Positions 17,926 through 25,778 of a stretch of DNA of 28,281 nt are shown here, one piece after another. Both the position numbers and the translations under genes were made by a program. The notes under the pieces are model-generated. The model saw only the letters and a program-made list of their open reading frames with translations, did not search any database and had not been told where the DNA came from. This DNA comes from Candidatus Omnitrophota bacterium (GTDB lineage Bacteria; Omnitrophota; Gorgyraeia; Gygaellales; Profunditerraquicolaceae): positions 1 through 28,281 of the forward strand of contig CAIRWO010000142.1 in NCBI GenBank assembly GCA_903882345.1, read 5' to 3'. The number at the start of each line of letters is the position of its first letter. The first letter of the stretch is position 1.

Positions 17926-18230
17926 GCCCCGCCCCTGCGAGGCGGGGCTTCGCTCGGCAGTCGGCTTTCGCTCTGCCCTACAGGTAAAACGAGGGGCATC
18001 CTTGCCCGCTCAAGCCTTCTTACGTGCTGCTCGAATCAAGCCAAGTCAGCCGCTACGCTAATAAATGAACACGGCAGGTTTCGAGCGAATTGGCGATTTT
18101 AGCCAAAGCAGCTTGAGCATTTCGGGAATGCCGATGCCGTCCGAATGGACGGCAATATCGGCACGGCGATGCACTGTCTGAGGCCGTCTCCGCTAGAGCG
18201 GGACGGCCGAGTTCAGCGCCGCCGAAATGC
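17926..18230. ncRNA. Candidate structured RNA in the 450-bp gap between a GGDEF gene and queA
   Basis: No convincing protein gene lies in 17855-18302. Instead there is a dense set of perfect complementary segments: 17926-17933/17941-17948, 17956-17960/17973-17977, 17994-17998/18003-18007, 18008-18015/18111-18118, 18029-18035/18080-18086, 18090-18094/18102-18106, 18117-18125/18222-18230, 18129-18142 with 18147-18163 (3-nt bulge), 18164-18168/18217-18221, 18178-18181/18213-18216 and 18182-18193 with 18198-18208. Almost all nest without crossing, giving two multi-branched domains; only two bases at 18117-18118 are claimed twice. Such long-range nesting is what a folded RNA looks like, and is more than simple hairpin repeats would give. 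RNase P, tmRNA and SRP RNA signatures are not seen. Strand is undecided; minus would match the flanking genes. Confidence 0.45.
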
Positions 18231-18302
18231 GAAAGACCTTTGGCGTACCCTAGATTTATTCATTGTGGGGCAAAATCGACACCAGCGAGAAAGCTGCCGG
18301 GT

Positions 18303-19301
18303 TCATTTATCTACCCCGCATACGCAGACTTTATTCCTTCCGGTCTGCTTGGCCTGGTAAAGGGCGCGGTCTGCCTTCTCGATCAAAGTTTCCGGCCGGA
18401 CGGCATCTCCCGGAAAAACTGCAATACCTATACTTACAGAAATTTTAAGGGACTCATCGTAGATATTTATGTCATTTGCTTCAACAGCCCTGCGGATGCG
18501 TTCCGCAGCCAGCAGCGCCCCTTCTTTATCGGTCTCGGTGAGGATCACGGAAAATTCTTCGCCGCCGTATCTTCCGATCAGGTCCACCTGCCTGATATTT
18601 TCTTTTATCCTATCGGAGATACTCCTTAATATCGCGTCTCCCACGAGATGCCCATAGCGGTCGTTGAACGTTTTAAAGTGATCGATATCGACCATTAAAA
18701 AAGAAAATTGATATTTAAATTTTTTGGACCGTTCCAACTCCTGGTTAAACCTTTCCAGCCAGTGCCTGCGGCTTAAAACACCGGTAAGGCTATCTGTAAT
18801 CGCCAGCTCCTGCACACGGTGATAGAGTATCGCCCTCTTGATCCCCAGGACAAACTGCTGTGCTAAAATATTGAATTTGTCCTTATACTCCTCCTCAACT
18901 CCCCCTGCTACAAGGTAGCCGGCATTAGTCTTATCAATTTCCAACGGCACGATAATATAATCATTGTAGGCTGATAGATCCGTATCCTTATCCAGTAATT
19001 TACAGTCTTTCACCTTAACATACCTGCCGATCTGCTCCTTAAACAGCTCGAACACCTTTGCCTCGTCGAGAGACTTGCATATTTCCTTTGTAATGTCATA
19101 AAGGGCGACCATCTCTTCCAGTTCGTTCTTTAAATCGATATTATTCGCGGTCAGCTCCCCGCTTTCCTGAGATAATCTTTCGTAATTACTTCTAATTTCT
19201 TCATATTGTTTTTTTCTCGAGTTTAACTTTAGGCAAAAAATCTTATTAAAAAGAAAGCTGGAAATTAAGGTTAAGAGAGCCAGTATAATTATGGTCAACA
19301 T
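18303..19301 (-). CDS. Membrane-anchored GGDEF diguanylate cyclase with feedback site
   Basis: Predicted to make cyclic di-GMP. A single hydrophobic helix (residues 2-22) is followed by a coiled-coil-like stretch (about 28-65), a GAF-like sensor region (about 66-165) and a GGDEF domain from AITDSLTGVLSRR to the C-terminus. The active-site loop is GGEEF at 246-250. R237-Q-V-D240 lies exactly five residues before it, the RxxD inhibitory site. The metal-binding D205 is in LMVDIDHFK. It starts 12 bp after the second GGDEF gene. The ligand of the sensor part is unknown. No c-di-GMP receptor or EAL/HD-GYP phosphodiesterase is nearby. Confidence 0.9.
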   Translation of the reverse strand: MLTIIILALLTLISSFLFNKIFCLKLNSRKKQYEEIRSNYERLSQESGELTANNIDLKNELEEMVALYDITKEICKSLDEAKVFELFKEQIGRYVKVKDCKLLDKDTDLSAYNDYIIVPLEIDKTNAGYLVAGGVEEEYKDKFNILAQQFVLGIKRAILYHRVQELAITDSLTGVLSRRHWLERFNQELERSKKFKYQFSFLMVDIDHFKTFNDRYGHLVGDAILRSISDRIKENIRQVDLIGRYGGEEFSVILTETDKEGALLAAERIRRAVEANDINIYDESLKISVSIGIAVFPGDAVRPETLIEKADRALYQAKQTGRNKVCVCGVDK

Positions 19302-19313
19302 TGTTTTTATCTG

Positions 19314-20654
19314 CTAGGCGTTTGTAACCCTGTTCCTGCCGCTTTTTTTTGCCGCATACATTGCCCGGTCAGCTGCCTGGATCAGCTCATCTTCGTCTGA
19401 CGCGTCAACGGGAAGGCAGGCCACGCCTATCGATACGGTTATCTTTGTTTCCTGGCGGCGCAGGGCGATCCTTGTCTTTTCTATTTTAGACCGCAGCTCT
19501 TCGGCCAAGGAGCGGGCAGACGCTTTATTCTTATCTAAAAGCGCTACGCAAAATTCCTCACCGCCGAAACGACTGGCGATGTGATCGAGATCTTTAAAAA
19601 AACCGGTAATATTAAAGCTTAAATTTTTCAATACGATGTCCCCTGCCGTATGGCCGAATTCATCGTTATAATTTTTAAAATAATCAATATCGAGCATCAA
19701 TAAAGAAATATCTCTGCCCTGCCGGATATTCCTTTTACATTCTTCTTTCAGGCGTTCGAGGAAATAGCCTTTGGTGTAAAGCCCTGTCAGGCCGTCGTGT
19801 ATTGCCAGTTCTCTGGTTTTATTGAAAAATTCGCCGTTTTCCAGCGCCACTGCCCCGATATCGGAGATAGCAGCCAAAAGGCGCAGATCGTCTTGCGAAT
19901 AAAAACCCGCTATTGGGTTATCCAGCCTGATAATACCAAGGAACCTGTTTTCGCTCACAAACGGCGAGCTCATCAGAGAAAGGAAGTTTCTGGCATCCAT
20001 GCTTTTCAATTTTTCCAGATCAAAACGGAAATCCTTACGCACATCTTCGATCAAGAGGGGGCTGGCATGCCTTAATACCCACAAGTCAAAGATATCTCCC
20101 TCCTTGGTTTTGATAACCATATCCTTGTCTTCTTTTCTTGCCTTAAAAAGCTTAAGCCTGTGCGTAGCATTATCTACAAGGTATAAAATACATACACCTC
20201 TGTCCTGCCCGATAAAAGAAAAAGCGATATCGCTTAATTTATCCGCGATATAATCGAGGCTTAAATCCTGGTTTATTTTTTCAATTATCTCCTTGAGGCT
20301 GATGTAACGCCTTATCCTTTCTTTTAAAGATTCTCCGTATTTTATTTCCTGCAGGTTACGGTCATTTAGAATGTTTTCTCCTTCTTCCAGGTCCTGAATA
20401 TTCAGTTTCAGCCTATGCGCCAGCTTCAGGTTACGCTTCAAGAAATATAAAAGGACCAGGGAATTAACGAGGTAAAAAACGATCAGGAACTTGAGGGGAA
20501 GATTTTTTAAAAAGATAGCCAGGGATGCGGGAATTCCGATATAGATAAAAAAAATGGCGGCAGTATACAGGAATGTCCTTGCTGGTAAAGGTCTTTCCGG
20601 CAGGTTAGGTATTTTATGGTGATTAAATGATTGTTTCTTCCGTATCTTTGGCAA
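19314..20654 (-). CDS. GAF-GGDEF diguanylate cyclase with two membrane helices, no RxxD site
   Basis: Predicted c-di-GMP synthase, 446 aa. Two hydrophobic helices (about 28-50 and 53-73) form a hairpin in the membrane. A linker helix and a GAF-type domain (about 118-280, with SSPFVSENRFLGIIRLDNP) follow, then a GGDEF domain from AIHDGLTGLYTKGYFLERL. The catalytic loop is GGEEF at 364-368. The place of the RxxD inhibitory site reads D355-L-D-H358, so product feedback at that site should be absent. The start is TTG, within the end of the ABC ATPase gene (32-bp overlap), with AAGGTG about 9 bp upstream. No better start exists before the membrane helices, but this start is the least certain part. 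Confidence 0.88.
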   Translation of the reverse strand: MPKIRKKQSFNHHKIPNLPERPLPARTFLYTAAIFFIYIGIPASLAIFLKNLPLKFLIVFYLVNSLVLLYFLKRNLKLAHRLKLNIQDLEEGENILNDRNLQEIKYGESLKERIRRYISLKEIIEKINQDLSLDYIADKLSDIAFSFIGQDRGVCILYLVDNATHRLKLFKARKEDKDMVIKTKEGDIFDLWVLRHASPLLIEDVRKDFRFDLEKLKSMDARNFLSLMSSPFVSENRFLGIIRLDNPIAGFYSQDDLRLLAAISDIGAVALENGEFFNKTRELAIHDGLTGLYTKGYFLERLKEECKRNIRQGRDISLLMLDIDYFKNYNDEFGHTAGDIVLKNLSFNITGFFKDLDHIASRFGGEEFCVALLDKNKASARSLAEELRSKIEKTRIALRRQETKITVSIGVACLPVDASDEDELIQAADRAMYAAKKSGRNRVTNA

Positions 20655-21726
20655 AGAAATGCACCTTGCTCATATCGAAGACCACATCCATATCCTGGTT
20701 TACCTTTGGTCTGTCATGAGCACCCACCCGGGCGATAAAAGTGTGTTTGCCGGTATTCAAATAAAGGTAAACTTCCGAACCCATAGGCTCGACAACTTCG
20801 CAATTTACCCTTACGATATTTTCCGGAGGTGCTTCCGAAACGAACAACTTATCATATATATCTTCCGAACGGATACCGAAGAGCAGGTCTTTTCCGACAT
20901 AGGCTTCCAGCTTCTTATACATATCTTCGACGACCTTGATGATGATCTTACCTTCATCGAAATAGATCTTTCCTTCTTTTTTTATCAGGCGGCCTTCCAT
21001 AAAGTTCATCGGTGGAGAGCCGATAAAACCGGCAACAAATTTATTTTTCGGATGGTCATAGATATCAATGGGGTCATTTACCTGCTGCAGCACACCCTGC
21101 TTCATCACGGCGATCCTGTCACCCATCGTCATCGCCTCTACCTGGTCATGAGTAACATAAATTATGGTGGTCTGCAGCCTTATGTGCAGCTTGTGGATTT
21201 CCGTGCGCATCTGTACTCTTAGCTTGGCATCAAGGTTTGAGAGCGGCTCATCGAAAAGAAAAACCTTCGGTTTTCTGACGATCGCCCTGCCTACGGCAAC
21301 CCGCTGTCTTTCGCCCCCGGAGATCTCGCGCGGCCGGCGGTTAAGCAAGTGTTTAATCCCGAGGATGTCTGCCGCGTCGTTTACCCGCTGGATAATTTCC
21401 TGCTTTGGGTAACGCCGGAGTTTCAGGCCAAAGGCCATATTTTCAAATAAGGTCATATGCGGGTAAAGCGCGTAATTCTGAAAGACCATGGCAATATCTC
21501 TGTCCTTAGCTGGGACATCATTGACCATTTTATCGCCGATATAGAGATTGCCTTCGCTTACTTCTTCAAGGCCGGCGATCATCCTCAAGGTTGTTGATTT
21601 GCCGCAGCCGGAAGGCCCTACGAGGACCATGAATTCCTTATTCTCAACGCCCAGGTTTATGCTATCGACCGCTTTTATGTTGCCCGCAAAATATTTTGTA
21701 ACGTTCTTAAGGCTGACCTGCGCCAT
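20623..21726 (-). CDS. MalK/UgpC/MsmK-type ABC transporter ATPase
   Basis: ATP-binding subunit of a carbohydrate-uptake ABC transporter, CUT1 type. Walker A GPSGCGKST is at 38-46. The signature reads ISGGERQRVAVGRA, with Glu where most members have Gln. Walker B is VFLFDEPLSNLDAKLR, the switch histidine is in YVTHDQVEAM, and a TOBE/regulatory domain fills about 240-360. No permease or binding protein lies beside it, so it is likely shared by transporters encoded elsewhere, as MsmK is in other bacteria. The ATG has GAGGAG 3 bp upstream, and a good promoter lies about 56 bp before it. It overlaps the downstream GGDEF gene by 32 bp. Confidence 0.93.
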   Translation of the reverse strand: MAQVSLKNVTKYFAGNIKAVDSINLGVENKEFMVLVGPSGCGKSTTLRMIAGLEEVSEGNLYIGDKMVNDVPAKDRDIAMVFQNYALYPHMTLFENMAFGLKLRRYPKQEIIQRVNDAADILGIKHLLNRRPREISGGERQRVAVGRAIVRKPKVFLFDEPLSNLDAKLRVQMRTEIHKLHIRLQTTIIYVTHDQVEAMTMGDRIAVMKQGVLQQVNDPIDIYDHPKNKFVAGFIGSPPMNFMEGRLIKKEGKIYFDEGKIIIKVVEDMYKKLEAYVGKDLLFGIRSEDIYDKLFVSEAPPENIVRVNCEVVEPMGSEVYLYLNTGKHTFIARVGAHDRPKVNQDMDVVFDMSKVHFFAKDTEETII

Positions 21727-21781
21727 AAACTCCTCGCTTCGCTCCTAGTTTTGCCTCTTTGCTTTTACCTTTTGACTTTTT

Positions 21782-21810
21782 ATTATATATGCATTAACTC
21801 AAATAATCAA
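21782..21810 (-). promoter_or_regulatory. Sigma70-type promoter before the ABC ATPase gene
   Basis: On the minus strand TTGATT (plus 21805-21810) and TATAAT (plus 21782-21787) are separated by exactly 17 bp, overlapping the last codons of accD. The -10 is a perfect consensus and the -35 matches four of six positions. Transcription would begin near 21775, giving a leader of about 50 nt with GAGGAG before the ATG. It would drive the ATPase gene and the two GGDEF genes. Confidence 0.55.
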
Positions 21811-22633
21811 GCAATAGGCTTAATGTCGACTTTAAATTCTTACGATGGACGATGATATCGACCATGCCGTGCTCCAGGAGAAATTCGGAACGCTGGAACC
21901 CCGGCGGTAACTTCTGCCTGATCGTCTGTTCGATTACCCGGGGGCCGGTAAACCCCAATAGTGCTTTTGGCTCGGCAACGGTTATATCGCCCAAACCGGC
22001 AAAAGAAGCCATTACCCCTCCCATCGTAGGGTTGGTAAGCACAGAGATATAAAGCAGTTTGTTTTTATGGTGATAGGAAAGCGCCGCTGAGGTCTTTGCC
22101 ATCTGCATAAGGCTGAACATCCCTTCCTGCATGCGCGCTCCTCCCCCTGAACCCGATACGATAATAAGCGGCAGCTTATTTTTTGTTGCTGTTTCGGCGG
22201 CACGGGCAAGCTTTTCCCCAACTACAGAGCCCATAGATCCCATAATAAAACGCGAATCGGTTACGCCGATAACAACCATTTTACCGTCTATCAATCCTTC
22301 GCCGGTAATTGCCGCCTCTTTCAGATTTGTTGCCTTCTGGTCTTGACTAAGCTTTTCCTTATATGTCTTAGGCCCCTTAAAATCCAAAGGATCACCGGAT
22401 ATCATATCCTTATCGTATTCCTGAAAGGTATCTTTATCCAGCAGTATATTTATCCGTTCGTAAGAGCCAAGCGTAAAATGATAATTACATTTCGGACAAA
22501 CCTTCAAGTTTTCTTCTAAGGTCTTATTGTATAAAGCCTGGCTGCACTCCTCGCATTTTGTCCATAGACCTTCAGGGATATCTTTTTTCTTGACCCGTAC
22601 GATGGTGTATTTTGGTTTACCGAATAATGCCAT
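21794..22633 (-). CDS. accD: Acetyl-CoA carboxylase carboxyltransferase subunit beta
   Basis: Part of the carboxyltransferase that makes malonyl-CoA for fatty acid synthesis. The 279-aa protein has the N-terminal zinc ribbon C27/C30/C46/C49, then SGSGGGARMQEGM, LTNPTMGGVMASFAGLGDI and GFTGPRVIEQT, all AccD hallmarks. The ATG directly follows the DUF1015 stop (TAAATG), so the two are coupled. accA, which often follows accD, is not present. It uses acetyl-CoA, the product of the pathway encoded further along, but in a separate transcription unit. Confidence 0.97.
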   Translation of the reverse strand: MALFGKPKYTIVRVKKKDIPEGLWTKCEECSQALYNKTLEENLKVCPKCNYHFTLGSYERINILLDKDTFQEYDKDMISGDPLDFKGPKTYKEKLSQDQKATNLKEAAITGEGLIDGKMVVIGVTDSRFIMGSMGSVVGEKLARAAETATKNKLPLIIVSGSGGGARMQEGMFSLMQMAKTSAALSYHHKNKLLYISVLTNPTMGGVMASFAGLGDITVAEPKALLGFTGPRVIEQTIRQKLPPGFQRSEFLLEHGMVDIIVHRKNLKSTLSLLLDYLS

Positions 22634-23923
22634 TTAGCTCTTGTCCTCGTTAAATTTATTTATCACTAACCCGGAAAGGACCTTTGGGTAAAAATACGTT
22701 GACTTTGGCGGCATCTTCTCGCCCTCCAGTGCAATCGACATGACTTGAGCCACTTTAACCGGGTTTAAAAAGAAGGCAATCAGGTCAGCATCCGCATCAA
22801 CCCGCTCAATCAATTCTTCCACACAAGGGCAGAAACTGACCGACTCCTTATCTTCAATACCCAGCCCCAGCACTTTGTGTAACACGAGATAATTCAGTAT
22901 GGATACGTCGAGCAAGCGGTAATCACGGGGTTTGTCGTCGATAAGCTTATCCAGGATCTTGACATTTTTCAAACGGAGAAACCAGTATTTCCTCTCCTTG
23001 TACATTCCCAGGATATGTTCCCTTTGGCCGCCTTTTTTTAGTAAAAAGAAAAACTTTTCCTCATCTTTTGCCTCTTCCACGCTAAAATCATCCTTAAGTC
23101 CGGCGATGATTTCCTGGATACCGGTTTTCGCTTCCAGCCTTACCAAACGATGGATCGGAAGTACCGTAAGGCCGCGCGACTCGACATTCGTAAAATAGGC
23201 CAGGATATAATTAAAACCTTCATCGCCTTTCAATTGGCCCAACCGCTGGCGCATTTCCTCGGCGTAGGCGCAGGCGACTTCATAACGATGATGGCCGTCG
23301 GCAATAAAAATATTCTCGTTGGCCATGCTATCCTGGATCGTTGCGATCAGCTCCGGTGAAACGATCCGCCAGAGCTTATGTTCGGTCTTCTCCTCATCGA
23401 TTATATCAATAAACGGCTTTTCCTGCTTTATGTATTTATCGGTGATCCGCGGAACGATACGTTTGTGATCCTGGAAAATAACGAATATCGGGCTTAAGTT
23501 CGCTTTAACCTGCTTTAGCAACTTCAAACGGTCCTCTTTGGCAGAGGTACGGGTATTTTCATGCGCGAACACGCCGTCTTTTCTGTCGCCCAAACGCAAA
23601 AGCGCCATGAAACCGTAGCGTGTTTTTTTCTCGCCCTTTAAATTGTATTGCTGGCTATAAAAATATATTGCCGGGTTTTCGTCCCGGACAAATATCTGGT
23701 CTTTGCGCCAATCCTTAAATAAATTACCCGCTCTTTCGTACTTATCTTCTCCCGCGATATCTTTACCTAAGAGTATGCGGATGAAATTGTAAGGGTCAAT
23801 TTGATGGAAGTATTCTTGTCTTTCCGCTGATATTACGTCATAGGGCGGGCAGACAACAAAAGAAATATCTTTAATTTTTTCCTGGTTATAAATAAGCGCC
23901 TTAAAAGGCTTGATCTTCGTCAT
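22634..23923 (-). CDS. DUF1015 family protein
   Basis: Member of the DUF1015 (SpoIIIAC-unrelated, uncharacterised) family, whose function is not established. The 429-aa protein has the usual N-terminus with KPFKALIYN and VVCPPYDVIS, the middle motif IFIADGHHRYEVA, and a C-terminal FFLNPVKVAQVMSIALEGEKMPPKSTYF segment with the family's PPKST signature. Family members often sit beside amino-acid or phosphoglycerate dehydrogenase genes; here it is between a VanZ-like gene and accD, which tells little. It ends directly at the accD start and begins 3 bp after vanZ. No membrane segments or signal peptide are seen. Confidence 0.85.
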   Translation of the reverse strand: MTKIKPFKALIYNQEKIKDISFVVCPPYDVISAERQEYFHQIDPYNFIRILLGKDIAGEDKYERAGNLFKDWRKDQIFVRDENPAIYFYSQQYNLKGEKKTRYGFMALLRLGDRKDGVFAHENTRTSAKEDRLKLLKQVKANLSPIFVIFQDHKRIVPRITDKYIKQEKPFIDIIDEEKTEHKLWRIVSPELIATIQDSMANENIFIADGHHRYEVACAYAEEMRQRLGQLKGDEGFNYILAYFTNVESRGLTVLPIHRLVRLEAKTGIQEIIAGLKDDFSVEEAKDEEKFFFLLKKGGQREHILGMYKERKYWFLRLKNVKILDKLIDDKPRDYRLLDVSILNYLVLHKVLGLGIEDKESVSFCPCVEELIERVDADADLIAFFLNPVKVAQVMSIALEGEKMPPKSTYFYPKVLSGLVINKFNEDKS

Positions 23924-23926
23924 AGA

Positions 23927-24286
23927 TTATAAAAAGCAAACAGCCAAAAAGCTGCCCACTACGTCAGTTGCCACATCTACCAGCGAGGCAGTGCGGCCGG
24001 GCACGAACGATTGATGGAATTCATCAAGCAACGCATACCCCAGCACAAGTGCCATCACTAGCAGTAATCTTTTTACCCTAGCCATCCGGGTATAACAGCC
24101 TTTCATTGCACGGGTAATTAATAAAGCAAAAACTGCGTATTCCAAAAAATGGAATACAACATCTTGATAAGGGAACAAACCGGGTATATCCTTGCCCGGG
24201 ACAGAAGATATGGAAAAAATAAAGCCTGCGTAAATTACCACCGGCAGCCAGTATAAAATATTTTTTTTTGTCGGGAGATTAAGCAT
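23927..24286 (-). CDS. VanZ-like membrane protein
   Basis: Small integral membrane protein of 119 aa. Hydrophobic helices lie at about 10-28, 45-60, 72-88 and 105-119. The VanZ signature is clear in LLDEFHQSFVPGRTASLVDVATDVVG (about 86-111), written here only as family landmarks EFHQ, FVPGR and DVATDVVG. VanZ gives low-level teicoplanin resistance in one setting, but most homologues have no known role, so resistance should not be assumed. The open frame runs 29 codons further upstream inside fmdB; the ATG at 24286, overlapping the fmdB stop by 8 bp and beginning MLNLPTKKN, fits the family better. Confidence 0.82.
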   Translation of the reverse strand: MLNLPTKKNILYWLPVVIYAGFIFSISSVPGKDIPGLFPYQDVVFHFLEYAVFALLITRAMKGCYTRMARVKRLLLVMALVLGYALLDEFHQSFVPGRTASLVDVATDVVGSFLAVCFL

Positions 24287-24533
24287 GTTCGCAGCCGCCG
24301 CAACCTTCCTTTGCTTTAGGGCAGGTATTTTTTGGTGGGTTAGTACGGGAACCCTTACGGTAATCGGTGGCATAGAACCCCGTACCTTTAAAAATTATTC
24401 CCGCTCCGCTGCTGATAAGACGTTTTACTTTCTTACCGCACTTCGGGCATTTTTCCACAGCTTTGTCGTTCATTCCATGAAAGGCCTCAAAAGTGTGCCC
24501 GCATTTCGTGCATTCATAATCGTAAGTTGGCAT
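24279..24533 (-). CDS. FmdB-type zinc ribbon protein
   Basis: An 84-aa protein of the FmdB/CxxC_CxxC_SSSS family, thought to be regulatory or metal-binding. MPTYDYECTKCGHTFEAF opens it, with C8 and C11, then CPKCGKKVKRLISSGAGIIFKGTGFY with the second CxxC pair and the SS segment. The tail is unusually cysteine-rich, with CPKAKEGCGGCEHA at the end. The frame starts 9 codons earlier, but AAGGAG lies 8 bp before the ATG at 24533 and the family starts at MP(T/I)Y, so this start is firm. It sits 75 bp after dnaJ. Confidence 0.9.
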   Translation of the reverse strand: MPTYDYECTKCGHTFEAFHGMNDKAVEKCPKCGKKVKRLISSGAGIIFKGTGFYATDYRKGSRTNPPKNTCPKAKEGCGGCEHA

Positions 24534-24556
24534 GTATTTCTCCTTGCGCAGCAAGC

Positions 24557-24587
24557 GCACACCGAACCATCCGATAGGTTCGGGTGC
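24557..24587 (-). promoter_or_regulatory. GC-rich stem-loop between dnaJ and fmdB
   Basis: GCAC plus CCGAACC (24557-24560, 24562-24568) pairs with GGTTCGG plus GTGC (24577-24587), leaving one bulged A and an 8-nt loop. It lies 21 bp after the dnaJ stop and upstream of the fmdB ribosome binding site. No T-run follows, so a simple intrinsic terminator is unlikely. It may separate chaperone and downstream expression by mRNA processing or stability. Confidence 0.45.
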
Positions 24588-24608
24588 AACAGTTATGATC
24601 TTTGATAT

Positions 24609-25775
24609 TTATTTAAACGCCCTTTTTATTTTATCCGTAAAACCGTTACCGGCGCTTATTTCCTCGCCAGATGCAGCCGCAAAGTCTTCGATTATCCTGC
24701 GCTGCTGCGCATTTAACCGTGCGGGGATCTCGACATTAACTTTCACGAGCTCGTCCCCTATTGAATTGCTATGAAGATCCGGAACCCCTTTTTCTTTAAG
24801 CCGGAATACGCTATGGCTCTGTGTACCCGGTGGGATCTTCATTTTGACTTTACCATACAGGGTAGACACTTCAATCTCCGCCCCTAGTATTGCCTTACTC
24901 AAGGTGACGCTGATTTCGGTCAAAATATCATTGTTGTGACGCTGGAAAACCGCGTGTGGTTTAACTTCGATGATCACGTAAAGATCCCCGTTTCCCGCAG
25001 GACCGGATTCACCTTCTCCCCGGACCCTTAAATGTGAGCCGCTGTCCACACCAGCCGGCACCTTTACCTTGATCTTACGCGTAACCTTAGACCTGCCTTC
25101 GCCATTACACTCAGAGCAAGGAGATTGTATGGTCGAACCTTCACCTCCACATCTGGGACAAGTCTGGGCAAGTTGAAAGAAACCGTTAGAGACAACCGTG
25201 CGGCCCGCGCCTTTACACTGAGGACAGGTAGTTTTTTTGCTTCCCGGCCTGGCACCACTGCCTGAACAAACAGCGCAAGTCTCATAGCGCGGGACAGTAA
25301 TTGTTTTTTCCGTGCCTTCTACTGCTTCTTCAAGGGTTATCTCTACGGTGATCTCAAGATCCCTGCCGCGGCGCTGCCTTCCTGCGCGCTGCCTTCCTCT
25401 GCCGCCGCTGGAGAATATATCAAAGCCTAGATCGCTGAAAATTTCTTCGAACATACCGCCGCCCAGACCATAATCACCCATTCCTTCAAAAACAGTATTA
25501 AAATCTGCGCTTTTGAAAATATCTTCCTGGGCGTATTTCTGGTCTATACCGGCATGTCCGTATTGATCGTAAAGGGCGCGCTTTTGAGCATCCGAAAGAA
25601 CAGCATAAGCCTCGGATATTTCTTTAAATTTTTCCTCTGCTTCTTTCTTTTGCTCGTGCGGCACGCGGTCCGGATGGTATTTTAGCGCCATCTCACGATA
25701 GGCTTTTCTTATCTCATCTAACGAAGCGCTCTTTTTTAACCCTAGTACCTCGTAATAATCACGTTTGCTAGCCAT
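24609..25775 (-). CDS. dnaJ: Chaperone protein DnaJ (type I Hsp40)
   Basis: Co-chaperone that delivers clients to DnaK and stimulates its ATPase. The 388-aa protein has a J domain with HPD at 34-36, a Gly/Phe-poor but Arg- and Gly-rich linker around 100-130, four zinc motifs ([32 protein letters not shown]) and the C-terminal substrate-binding domains ([22 protein letters not shown]). The frame opens with TTG one codon earlier; the ATG at 25775 is preferred. It starts 3 bp after dnaK, using AAGGA inside the dnaK end. Confidence 0.97.
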   Translation of the reverse strand: MASKRDYYEVLGLKKSASLDEIRKAYREMALKYHPDRVPHEQKKEAEEKFKEISEAYAVLSDAQKRALYDQYGHAGIDQKYAQEDIFKSADFNTVFEGMGDYGLGGGMFEEIFSDLGFDIFSSGGRGRQRAGRQRRGRDLEITVEITLEEAVEGTEKTITVPRYETCAVCSGSGARPGSKKTTCPQCKGAGRTVVSNGFFQLAQTCPRCGGEGSTIQSPCSECNGEGRSKVTRKIKVKVPAGVDSGSHLRVRGEGESGPAGNGDLYVIIEVKPHAVFQRHNNDILTEISVTLSKAILGAEIEVSTLYGKVKMKIPPGTQSHSVFRLKEKGVPDLHSNSIGDELVKVNVEIPARLNAQQRRIIEDFAAASGEEISAGNGFTDKIKRAFK

Positions 25776-25778
25776 CAA

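Noticed and set aside
17940..17990. c-di-GMP-I (GEMM) riboswitch, suggested by AGGGCA and GCGAAAGCC on the minus strand near the GGDEF genes
   Set aside because: The GCAAACC hairpin, the GGACGCAAAGCC segment and the closing stem are not present in the required order.
17920..18302. RNase P RNA, tmRNA, SRP RNA or a tRNA in the structured gap
   Set aside because: No GAGGAAAGTCC-like segment, no tmRNA acceptor end or tag reading frame, no SRP domain IV motif and no TpsiC arm with matching acceptor stem were found on either strand.
18145..18657. Plus-strand open frames across the gap and the first GGDEF gene
   Set aside because: No family resemblance, no ribosome binding sites, and they run through the GGDEF coding region and the stem-forming sequence.
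24287..24373. Longer VanZ-like protein starting inside fmdB
   Set aside because: The added 29 residues are an out-of-frame reading of the conserved FmdB coding sequence; the ATG at 24286 overlaps the fmdB stop in the usual coupled way.
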